Shown piece after piece: positions 25,329-36,060 of a stretch of 64,000 nucleotides of DNA. Numbering within the stretch: the stretch's first letter is position 1; each line of letters starts with the position of its first letter. The notes beneath the pieces were generated by a model. The model searched no databases. It was not told the DNA's origin and saw nothing but the letters and a program-made list of their open reading frames with translations. The translations under genes and the position numbers were made by a program. Origin of the DNA: Trichostrongylus colubriformis (taxonomy: Eukaryota; Nematoda; Chromadorea; Rhabditida; Trichostrongylidae); NCBI GenBank assembly GCA_963978905.1, contig OZ022260.1, positions 38,810,259-38,874,258 of the forward strand, written 5' to 3'.

Positions 25329-27559
25329 CTGAAAAAAAACGAAAGCTGAGAGGAGAAATGTGATAAGTGGACGGCTGGGAGTGGTGAGAAACATGCATAA
25401 ACCAGGGAGAAAATCAGAAATGGAAGAGACGGCTGATTAGAAAAGAATGTGGGGCTGGCAAATCTCCACCATTTTCAGAATGCACCCATGAAGAGTAGTA
25501 ATAGGAAATAATGACCAGCAAAGGCTGAATTATACGTATTCACATTACTCTAATACAAACGCTCTATTTTTACGTATTACATGTATATATTATATATCAT
25601 TTTATATATTACATACCAACACTAATTTGCATTCGTACCAATTGCATCGACTATTTTATTTCACCATATATCATAGACGTTAATGTTCATCTTTTTTCAA
25701 AATAATCGATAATTTTGAGACAAAAGAAAGTTTCCTAAGCGAGATAGTCGTCGAAAATGAGAAAATAAAGCTTTCAACAACGTTTTTATCATTCTCTTGC
25801 CTGTTCAAAAATGCATTGTTTGGACACTTGAGAGGCAAAATGTTGGCTATAGTCGACGTCTCCTCATAATTCAGAAATAATTAGAGTGAATTCTTAGATA
25901 ATAAAACCTCCCGTGTTTTCTTCTAACTTGAGCCGCCCAATTTAGTAAGCACAATAGAGCACGGCTTTAAATATCGGCCGTCCGAGTTCCGATTTCTGAG
26001 CTACGAAACTCGGCGCTGAAAGGCAGCGAACAAGTAAACAGCAATAATAAATAATTTTCCTTATTAAGCAAACGAGAAACGCTCCTTCGAAAAAAATACG
26101 GGGTAGATGATGGAACGAGCCCGAAGTTTCTCCAGCAACATGGGCCGGAAAGCGGAGCTCGAAAGAATCACTAAGATCTCTAGAAGAGGTTAAAATCCTT
26201 AGAGAATCATAGAACTCAATTGAGAGCTTCCATAGGCAATAGATTAGCAGTTGTACACCAGTTAAATAGAAATGTATCAAGGGTTTGAAGGGTTTGAGTT
26301 CATATGAGGATTAATTTAGAAGTCAAGTTTGAATCAAAAACCTATTAAGAAAAATGATATTTGACTTTGCCAGGCGATCTTAAAGTTTACCGAAAGGCAA
26401 TGCAATATGTGAAAAGCAATAATATAATATATAAATAAATGGATCGCAGCGGGTGAAGAGTAAGATTAACCGCCAATTTCTATAATAAATCATAAAATTG
26501 AAATATGTGGGTCGGGTCATTAAATTATACGCTTGAATAGAAAGAAGTGCAAGCCAATAAAAAGTACACCCGTACATATAGTCACAGCTTCAACTTCTAT
26601 GGTGGTTCAGCGTGTTTCAATGGACCCCCGGAAGGAAAAAATGCTTCCAAAACTCCACTCTTCTTCCCCTCCCCCAACAAAAAAAAACATTCAAAAAAGC
26701 TCAAAGTGAATATTCGATCAGAGCCTACATAGGGTACGTTGTAGTACAAAGTGACGTGTCGGACTCTCATCTATCCTCAATCCTTCCCCCTCATTGCCAC
26801 CCGTTCTCCTCTTTACTCGTTCGAGCGATCGAATTGCTTCACACAGACTCATGCAACTGCTCTTTGAGGCCTCTAATTGGGTTCTAGTGGACGGGAGAAG
26901 GGCCGCAGCAGTAGTTGAGAGGAGGAGGAGGAGTCGCTCCGTTACAAATCCGGAGTTGCTGCTGCTACTACTGCTATTACAAGTGCTGCTGATGCCCGAC
27001 GGCCGTGTACTTAAAGCGATCTGACTTGCGTCGTGCATTTTCAATCAGGGCAATCATCTCATCGAAGAGGATCCTCTGAGAACTTCTCGTAACTGGGGCA
27101 TGAGAATGGGAGCTTGTACCACGGGCACGGGCTTCCATTGGTGTGGAACCTACGAAATGTGCCATGTCATCGATCGAAATCGTACAATGGGTAGACTTAT
27201 TTGGACAACCACTTCTGTAAGAATCTATGCGATGTCTGATTAGGCTAGTCCAACGCAGGAGGTCACCATCCAGCCGCTATAATAAGGGCCAATGGTTCAC
27301 ACTCTCATACAGTATTGCGCAATCGTTCTATTACTCATCTAAGCGCTCAGTTATTAGTAGAGATGTTTCTTCTGAAACTTCAGGAATAGCTTCAAAGTTC
27401 TCGAAAAGGGCTTCCAGTACAGCTGTGTAAGATCATCGGTGCTTAAGAAGGGGGGGGGGGATTGACTCTAAGAATAAAGAAACTCAAGGAAAAAGAATCC
27501 CAAATGCGTCCTATTAATCCCTTCCACGAACACGCAGGTGCAGAACACCGCACTATCCC

Positions 27560-27710
27560 GAGCATCTGATTAAAGAAGCTCTAGAATATAGTACAAAAAC
27601 ATTAATTATATCGATAAGAAGTGATAAGGAGTGATAAACGACTGTAAGGCACGGTGATAATAAGCAATAACGAATGATAAACAAGCGTAACAGGGTGAAA
27701 ACATGACTAT
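27560..27710. repeat. Dispersed repeat, copy 1
   Basis: It shares ACATTAATTATAT, AAGGAGTGAT, TAAGGCACGGTGATA and GATAACGAATG-like words in the same order with 31425-31580. No terminal structure is seen. Confidence 0.6.
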
Positions 27711-29204
27711 AGAGCTAAGAAAGTGCAGATATACTTATAGTGGAATTACGTCACAAAGTCCAACAAGGACAATAATTCGAATTTGAAATTTGTAGGAAAA
27801 ATCGTGAAAATGGGATTGGCGTGATTTAATTCACGTGATTTTCGGAATTATGAGAGTTTGCAAAAATTTGTTACTAGGAACACGGAAAGATATGAGGATG
27901 GAAGTATTATTTCTTTGCGAGTCCTTTGATCCCTTTGCAGTGGAATCGGAAGTAAGATATGGCAATGATCTTCTTCAGAGCCGATTTGTACCCACACTGA
28001 GTATGGAAGATAGAATTTTAGAAGGAAAGAGCGAATGAAAGGGAAAGGAAATGAATTCAAGGTGGTAGGATGGAGCAGGTGCAGGTGGATAGTTAATGTT
28101 TGCAGGGGTGAAACCCAAGCGAAGGTCAACGTCCACAAGCGCATGATTTTCCTTTGTACGGGGAAGAGGGTGGAGTTAGTGTGATTAATTCCGACAAACC
28201 AGAGTCCGGTAACCGGTCCACGAGCGCAGTACATTTTCCAACTGCATGCTAAGCTACAAATTCATGGCTTGTCTTGCCTCTATTGACTATTACAGAATAA
28301 TTTATGATTAGCCATGAAAGTTTCATTGGAATGGCACATCACTCAAAAAAAAACTAGTACACACATGAATCGGGTTTTGATAATCGTTGAATCGGGGAAG
28401 AAATTCGGAAAGCGCAAAGTCTCTAAGAAGTTCTCATGCAGTTCCCATAGGGAATTGATCTGAGACATGCGACGAGTCTCACAGGACAGCTTAATGAGGT
28501 TTCAGCGCTGTCTAGAAATTATCCACGCCTGTGGGTATGGTTGTCAGGGATAATTTGCCGTACAACTCGATAGTACAAGAGAACTTTCCATGCATCATCA
28601 GTAGCGCACCTATTCCTGAAAATTTTTCCATGAGGGCTAAGCAGAAATTCAAAGCGCCAATTTTTCCATAAGAATTACTTAAGGAGAATATTCACTAATC
28701 ATTAAAACTTGCTTGATCAGATTATGGCGGAGAGCAGGGGCAGCTATTAGTAGATCGAACGCGTACTTCCTAATATATAATATAATAATTCTAGTAAAAA
28801 AAGTTTCCGGGAATACTCCAAAAGGAGTTCGATGAACTCATCGCCATAATAAATAGTCTCGACAGAGGAGAGGGGGGATCGAGGGAAAGGAATAGTGTTT
28901 TATATGTTGTTACTGTTGTATATATTTACTCAATAAACTAATCCATTATTTCAGAATTGGAATGATCACTTTCAACTCAAAAACTCAATAACGAGCCATT
29001 TGGAAATCTAATACTGAGGCAATCAATAATAATCAATGCCCTGTGCGCTGTATTGTATTAGATAGTGCACTAGAGTGAACTGAGGTTATTTGGCGTAAAA
29101 CAATCCCTTCTGTGGGATGCGCCGTTCATTCTAGTTCCATTCAGAATCGTGGTGGCAGGTGAATGCGTTTTAGACTATGCAATGACTTGCGAGGGCTACA
29201 TAAT

Positions 29205-29375
29205 GTTTAGTGGTGCTTTTATCCTCCCAGACGAGTCTGGTACCAATTCACTGAGGCCGAATGGATAGAAGGCTTGCTTCGCCTGGGCGAACTTTGAAAC
29301 GGGATTTGATCTGCGCACGATGAAAGGGGAGTCGCGCCACCTGCCACTGCACCAAGACCGCCCGGAATACTTTTG
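29205..29375 (-). repeat. tRNA-derived SINE-like repeat, copy 2
   Basis: The minus strand reads the same order as the 2586-2725 copy: GGTGCAGTGGCAGGTGGCGC, then a degraded B-box-like GATCAAATCCC, then the shared tail GAATTGGTACCAGAC and GGGAGGA. Confidence 0.55.
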
Positions 29376-31424
29376 ATATGAGACATAAAGTTCAGTTGAT
29401 GTCATTTAACTACTTTAACTTATTCGGGAACCACTGAATGAGACCATAGTAAAATATAGCGCGAGTTGGTTCGCATGGTCAAGTACCGATTTCCGGATCT
29501 TCTCAATGAGAGTCGACTCGTCATCATCCCCAATAGAATACACCTGCATGTTTCGAAAACAAGATGGTGTTCTGTACATGAATTCAATTATCCCTAAGTC
29601 AGATTCTTAAACTAAATTGACAACGTAAAAATCTACAAAAAGCGTAATATAGGAAAGATTTCGCCTAAAAATCGAATAAAACGCCTCTAAGGGCAAGAAA
29701 ATAAAAGTGCAAAAGGAGACGAAGACGAAATGAGAAACGGGCAGAACAGGGATTAAGAGGTTCTAGCAAACCCAGCAAGAAAAGCCAGGGGCTTTAATGT
29801 TTGTGGCGACTGGACGTAAATCCTTGTAGGCCAGTGGAGCGAGCACAAAGCGTCACACACAACAGCAGCAGCAGCCCTAGTAGTAGCAATAGGCCGGTGC
29901 TGTGCAGCGATTCACTCCATTGCTAATCCTTCGTGACCATTGCATCGAAGAGGCGGGGCACCGTCTGGATGACTGACGGAGGGCACACGGGGGGAAGAGG
30001 CCCGATGGGGACGGCTCCATGTGTGACTGCTACACAATCCCCCGACTCCGCCCATCACCAACAAAGGGATAGCTTCGTGGCCATGCCACGATTAATTATT
30101 GTGATTGCAAAAAAGAACCGGGATCAAGTCTAGGCTCTATAAATTTTGTTCTCACTTTTTAGCCATGATTAACTCTTATACTAACTATATTAACTACACT
30201 AACCACAAATAGTCTCTGACACGCTGTTCTACAAACAAACCCAAATATAATCGAGAACGGGAGCGGAGATATTGCAGATTAGCGGATGATTACTTGTGAA
30301 CCCAAAACCAAGGGTTCAAGATAACAGTACATAGAGGTTGTCTGAGAGGGAGTTTCTCTCCAACTTCTTGTATCGGAAATCGGAGGATTACGGTAGAGAA
30401 TCGGAAGAATTCGATCGAAAATCGTATGATAATCATCATTATTCCTTTTTATCGATCGCCCCTTTCCTCTGAAGAGACTATCCATCATTGCGATGAGTTC
30501 AAAAAACTTCTTTTTCGAGTATTCCCAAATGCTTTTTAACTGGAATATCCCTCGATGGGCGGGCATTAATGATAAAAATGGATGACTGATCCACTACAGG
30601 ATGTGCTGCGCACCCGGTCTCCTTTCAGAATCATTGGGGCACAGGGTGCCGCGATTAGGTACGTTCCATACTCATACCTGGTACTCGATAACCAAAGAAC
30701 GGAACGTTGGGATGGATTCCAAAATGAAGCACTTAAGGATGATCAGTTCTTCACGATGCACCATGCATTCTACCTCTATTCAGAGTTGAGGTGGCTTCTT
30801 AAAGGAACCGGAAGGAGTCTGAAACAAGAGAAAGATGCAAAGGAATGAGCATTTTGTAAAGAAAACAGAAGGTTAGAAGCGATAATCGATGAAAAAACGC
30901 GGATCCAAGAGCGCATCGCTGCGGTGTGTATTCGCATCCAATTCGCATCATTTCACAGACCTTCCGAGTTGTCCGCTGTAGCGGGCCGCGGGCCAACGTT
31001 AGTTGTAGCACCTGACTCGCAGCGCAGTGGAGTGGCCATTCCCACTACATTAGCATTCATGTAAGTACATCTAGAAACAATATAAGAAAGAACAAAATAA
31101 AAAGTAAAAAGAAAAAACAAGTTTCTAATAGAAACATCTCATTTTGGCATTATGCCAAGGCGTCAAATTGGCGAGTTTGTGCGATGGCGGCCACTTAAAC
31201 CCGTCCACACTACGTCTGTTCTACCGTAAGCCAAAATTATCCCCTTCTGGTGTCTTTAATGTGATTTGGCCGATTCAGTGCATTGCGAGGTCAGCCGATG
31301 AACAATTTGATGTTTTCTTCTTCCAGACCAATATATACCTGTTCACCGACCCTTTGGAGACAAAGGCCTTCGTTTGTATGGGCGATGAGTGATCTAATAC
31401 ACGATCCCAACCGTGCTGGTGGAG

Positions 31425-31580
31425 CGATGCCCCTTAGGTACATTAAAATCAATCGGGAAAATGTGAACAAAAACATTAATTATATTGACAATAAATGGTA
31501 AGGAGTGATTTGCGAAAGTAAGGCACGGTGATAGTGAGCGATAACGAATGTTAAACAAGTAGAATGAAAAATATCAGACG
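31425..31580. repeat. Dispersed repeat, copy 2
   Basis: It is the partner of 27560-27710, with the same order of shared words and similar spacing. Confidence 0.6.
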
Positions 31581-33089
31581 TTTGGGTACTTTGACGGTCA
31601 AGCAAAAGATTCGCGGGTTACCCATCTAAGAACAAAATGAGGCGAAATAAATTCGCATATCTGAACCCGTCAACGTACTGTAACCCGGACTGACCTGACG
31701 GAGATACGCATACTGTATGCTCTTAGATATTCACCAGAGCCATTGCTTTTTATTTGTATGCCACATCTTGAGTCTCAAGATTCCTATGAGCAAAACAACC
31801 ACTTGAATTATTCATACCATCCTAATTTACTAGTCATGGTTCACATTGGAATTCTTCAACATTACTTTCGTATATGAGAACTCATCGACAGTAATGAGCA
31901 GTATCTAAGTCTTACTGACTATTTTCTATTTAAATTCTATCGATTTTTGAGGCATTTTTCACCAGTCACTTAGTAATACTTGAGCATTGCGTATTCCTGA
32001 AACTTCATGTTGTGTACCAAACAGTGTGGGACTCCCACAATTTATTCCAAAAGACTCGAAAAAAGCTTTAACCAAAGGGTGGATCAACCAAATATGAGCA
32101 TTTCCATTACCTGAGATCCCCATCGAGGCGGTAAAGACAGTTATTCCTTGGCAGCAGCAAGTCGGTAAAGTACAAATACACCTGGGCGGCTCTCGTACAG
32201 AGTCTCTCGAAAATATCTAATTTGTACTATTTCAGGCTTGGTTAAGGCGCTAAGCGCCCGAAAGCTTGCCTACAAGGCTCAAAATCCTTTTGTAACCTCA
32301 TTGTGCAGCCAATTTTGTAACGCTTTTTCATATCTTTTGGAATAAACTTCGGGAATCTCATATTGTTTCATACACACTCAGTCTCAGTGATAGTCAGACC
32401 GGTTAGTAGGCTACGTAAAAAAAATAATCAGAAAAATTTTCATTCGAAAAATGTTCAAAAAATTGCACTCAAAAAGCAAAACTACTTGGAACAGGACACT
32501 CCAAAAAATGGGGCCACTGTATTTCAATGGGCATTTCTAAGCAATTCTGGGCGCTCAGCGTGGAGCTAAAACATATGAAGAATTTCAACAGAATAATCAG
32601 AAATCGTGCCAAAGCCCTTCAACTTCAACACTTTCTTATCACTCAATGTAGCTAGTCACTACCAGTGATTTCTTCAAATTTAAATTTTGTCCAATAGAGG
32701 TGATTCGATTGTGGGTGTCCGTGTGAAACAAACGTTGAGGATGAGTCAAGAAATCCGATATCCTTAAACAATTCGCGCGCGAACGCATTCATTTTCTCTC
32801 CTTTTCTGGGAATATGATGGGAGTTTTTCAAAGTTAAAGCATAATCAAAGATTATGAGTCAGGTATGGGGCGAGGAATTTTCGAAGGTGGGGTGTTCTGG
32901 AATTATCCTGTATAATAGTCGACACACATGCACCTTCGAGAAAATTTTGGACCGATGAGGCGATATCTGAAAGACACTGGGAGGGGCAAGGAAGATAGGT
33001 GTTTTGTAAATACTGTCCTCTGAAACGAGAATTCGAACCAACAAAAGATAACGTGTAGCGAAAATCCCGTTGAAAAACGCGCCTTTGGG

Positions 33090-33500
33090 ATGCTACGATT
33101 TAAAGGCACCAGTAGAGGTAAGGGAAAACTGAGATCTGGGAGTAGATGTTCTCTGAAACGAACCTTCTACTCCAGAAGAGGTCATATATGGCGAAAATCG
33201 CATCAAAAAACGCGGCGTGGGGTCTTATGACGACCCCGCAGCACGGCATGTCGTTAGCGGTTATGCGGCTGGGGAAGTCGGGGGGCGGGACAACAATCGC
33301 GCCGGCTGGTTCAGACTCTGGCCTGTCTTCAGTCTACACCGGCTAGAGACGCAGAGGACGAGAGAGAAGGGGGATTTTCGGGTACCTGTTTCTCGGTTTT
33401 TTCGCCGTTCTATGTCGTTCTTTCTCTACTGTTATATTGCTGAGCACCTCTACTTTCGTGATCCTCCAATTTGCTACCCCTACCGATGCCTTTAAGCGCC
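33090..33500 (+). repeat. Dispersed repeat family R2, copy 1
   Basis: It shares long stretches, in order, with the reverse complement of 35130-35505 and 54680-54995: TGTTCTCTGAAACGAACCTT-like, a GGTCTTATGACGACCCCGCA-like segment and TTGCTGAGCACCTCTAC. A weaker partial copy (TGTCCTCTGAAACGA...) lies directly before it at about 33010-33090. It has no coding capacity I can recognise. Confidence 0.75.
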
Positions 33501-33989
33501 CTTCATAGCGAATTGCTTCAGGCATCCCGACGCCACTGTCATTTGATGTAGCGTAGGGTGGATTTAATTTCATTCATAATTGTGTTAACAAGTGAAATAG
33601 CACACAGCAACGAACAAGTGAAGCTTGAATTGAGAATAATCAAAAGAGTGAGAAAAAGGGTGTTTCTATGCGAAAAAATGAATTCACACTCGACGTTCTG
33701 GCAACGCGCAGTATGTGCAACTGCGGCAACCACAAGCTCATACCGCAAAGCGAAACTGCTCCCCATCTGTGTTTTCAAAAAGGTCATCAATCGATAATCA
33801 TCTCTGTTACTGAATATCGATGCTATCATTACTACTTGACAACTTTTTTTTTTCAAGGAAATGTCTTGTGTGCTGGGAGGAACAGGAAGGGTCTCAGACG
33901 TGGAGCGGGTCATATTTCCCGGATTTTTTGCTCAACACTAAAGCAGAATTGTACCACAACGGCGGAAGTATCACCGACAAGAGTTCATT

Positions 33990-34300
33990 TTTCATTAATC
34001 CATTTCCTCTGCATTTTTGCTTTTTTTGCAGAAGAACTTGACGTTACATTTTTCAAAGCAAGTACAAACCATTGGTCGATGGTTGAAAAGTACAGGGGAT
34101 TTTTTTCTGTCACTCCGGAAGTGGCATTTCTCGAAACGGTTAATAATGGCGTTGCACGGACATTGAAGAATTGCCAGAAGTCCAGAGCAAAAGGGCATAG
34201 AAGCCTCACCGGCGAGGAGTGTCTTAAAGAGGACATCGCGATAAATGTAGGCGTCATCGTGCCCATCTGAATGCAGAAGTTCTGATTCATCACTAAAAAA
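33990..34300 (-). pseudogene. Possible remnant of a Tc1-type transposase
   Basis: One minus frame reads FFFSDESELLHSDGHDDAYI, which resembles the first catalytic-aspartate segment of Tc1 transposases (FSDES.F.LHSDG). The frame then loses similarity, and no second or third catalytic motif or TIR was found. It may be chance. Confidence 0.25.
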
Positions 34301-34384
34301 AAAACGAACGAAAAGCACCATGAACGTCGAAATCGAAACCCTCTGCTTAGTGGTATCACTCAAATTTCAACGATATCATCTGCT

Positions 34385-34660
34385 TCACCCTACTAACATG
34401 TCTTCATCACCAGAATCTGCCTTATCTTGAAGGCAGCGGTAGAGTGGTCAGGGCCGTATACCAAAAAAATATTGAATACGAAAGTCCACGGAACGGAACG
34501 GCTAAAACTCCGAGGAAGGACTCCCTCCCCTTGGCTTCCAAAGGAGGAGGCTCTGCTAGCGAAGGGGGGGGGCTGCCCTGTCAAAACAAGTAGCAGTTGT
34601 TGAAGAAGACGGCTGTTATAAAGCCCGTAGGTGCTTCTTTTCGTAGGAAATTTCGCCACA
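34385..34660 (-). repeat. Dispersed repeat R3, inverted copy 1
   Basis: Its minus strand is similar to the plus strand at 35805-36060. Both read a frame starting MA(K/E)(F/I)P.K followed by similar residues, and both share GGCAGAAATTCC-like and CGGCTGTT/CAGCTATT-like words. The pair is inverted around the MITE at 34700-35060. Confidence 0.55.
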
Positions 34661-34699
34661 GCCAGTATCTCGCTTTTGATAACTCACATTAGGACTCTC

Positions 34700-35060
34700 G
34701 GCACTATTTACCCAAAGCTACCCCACTGCCTCTTCAAGCGATGCGGTGAAAGAAGTGACTTTTGAAAAACCTTTCGATTTAGCTGAAAACTTCTACCCGG
34801 GGGTACTTCGACCCGTAGAACACGAATATGACGTTAGTTTGGCGCGAAACTGCTTGGCGCCTAGGCCATAGGGCCCGCGCCAAAATGGCGCCTAGGGCGC
34901 AGGCGCCAAGCAGTTTCGCGCCAAACGACTGTCATATTCGTGTTTTGCGGGTCGAATTACCCCTGGGTACAATTTGCAGCTAAATCAAAGTTTTCCAAAA
35001 ATCACTTGTCCGACCACATCGGTTGGAGAGATGGTGGGGTAGCTTTGGGTTAATAGTGCC
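34700..35060. mobile_element. Fold-back MITE, 361 bp, about 8-bp target duplication
   Basis: Nearly the whole element is an inverted repeat. GGCACTATTTACCCAAAGCT at 34700 pairs with AGCTTTGGGTTAATAGTGCC ending at 35060; pairing resumes through CACGAATATGAC/GTCATATTCGTG and GGCGCGAAACTGCTTGGCGC/GCGCCAAGCAGTTTCGCGCC, close to the centre. The flanks are GGACTCTC (34692-34699) and CGACTCTC (35061-35068), consistent with an 8-bp duplication with one change, as in hAT elements. Confidence 0.9.
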
Positions 35061-35129
35061 CGACTCTCATTGCGAACATTACCCCTACCACAGTCTTCAA
35101 AGACAACGCGGGGGTAACTTTGGCAAACT

Positions 35130-35505
35130 GGGGGATTACGAATGTAGAAGTGCTCAGCAATATAATAGTAGGGAAAGTACGACATGAAACTGCGAAAAAA
35201 CCAAGCAATAGGAACCCGAAAATCCGCATTCTCTCTCGTCCTCTGCGTCTTTAACCAGAGTGGACTGAAGGCTGGGTAGAGTCTGAACCAGGGGGCCGCG
35301 ATCGTTGTCCCGCCCCTCCACGGCGAATCCCCCGGTTGCATAACCGCATAACGGCATGCCAAGCTGCGGGGTCGCCATAAGACTTCGAGCCGCGTTTTTA
35401 ATGCGATTTTCATCACACGTGACCTCTTCTAAGGTAGAAGGTTCGTTGGAGAACATGTACTCCCAGGTCTCTGTTTCCCCTTACCCCTACTGGTGCTTTT
35501 AATTC
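35130..35505 (-). repeat. Dispersed repeat family R2, copy 2 (inverted)
   Basis: It is the reverse-complement partner of 33090-33500. The plus strand reads GTGCTCAGCAATATAATAGT..., then GCTGCGGGGTCGCCATAAGA, then CCCCTACTGGTGCTTTTA, matching copy 1 reversed. Confidence 0.75.
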
Positions 35506-35804
35506 AGTATTATGGTTCACAAGCTTCCTTTGCCATGTAGAAGCCACGTTGAAATTTGGTTCGTCCAGTGCCAGGTGTGATATGGTCGGGTGGATGGGGC
35601 TTGATGAATTAAAGGCGGGCGCGTGAGGATGCGCCGTGACGCTGCAACAAGGGTGCAACCCGAGCAGCTGTCTGGGGTCTACTTTATCCAAAGAGGTAAG
35701 TGACTAATCTGACTATTACGTGGTGTGTCTCAAAGACGGTGGTATGCGCAACCAATGTAATGATAGCTCCTGAAGGCACCCATCAAAATAAAAGTTACTG
35801 ATCT

Positions 35805-36060
35805 ATGAAGACCAAGTGTGGCAGAAATTCCCATGAAAAAGAGCGCTCCTGGGCTTTTTAAGAGCAGCTATTCTCAACAGCCACCGTTTGCTTTGACAGC
35901 GCCCTCTCTTTTCGCTAACAGAGCCCGCCTCCATTCAAAGTTAACGTTGGGGAGGGGTGGGATTTTTCGGGTTTTTTGGCTCTTTCATTCCGTTTCTTTT
36001 CTTCACAACTTTCGTACTAGTAAGCATCTGGAGTTTCGTATTCAATAATCATTCGATATT
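35805..36060 (+). repeat. Dispersed repeat R3, copy 2
   Basis: It is the inverted partner of 34385-34660. The overlapping 76- and 154-codon open frames are not supported as genes. Confidence 0.5.

Larger units (their letters stand above)
25331..32870. other. Intergenic region upstream of the cadherin gene
   Basis: It should contain the cadherin promoter, but no core element can be named. One SINE-like copy and a pair of dispersed repeats are listed separately. Two coding-like stretches are too weak to call as genes. One is minus 27010-27160 (ILFDEMIALIENARRKSDRF, with acceptor-like TTTCGTAG upstream). The other is plus 30850-31063 (ENRRLEAIIDEKTRIQERI, ending at a good GTAAGT donor but without start or acceptor). 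Confidence 0.4.

Noticed and set aside
26718..27165. Minus-strand frames with Ser-runs and RILFDEMIALIENARRKSDRF
   Set aside because: One stretch looks coding-like, but no donor, partner exon or known domain was found, so I left it as a note.
29800..29935. Leucine-rich, signal-peptide-like minus reading (LLLLLGLLLLL)
   Set aside because: It has no in-frame ATG and a stop just upstream; it is explained by CTG/CAG-rich simple sequence.
33668..34270. 200-codon plus-strand open frame
   Set aside because: It overlaps repeat-derived sequence and three minus-strand frames; its composition is not protein-like and no domain is visible.
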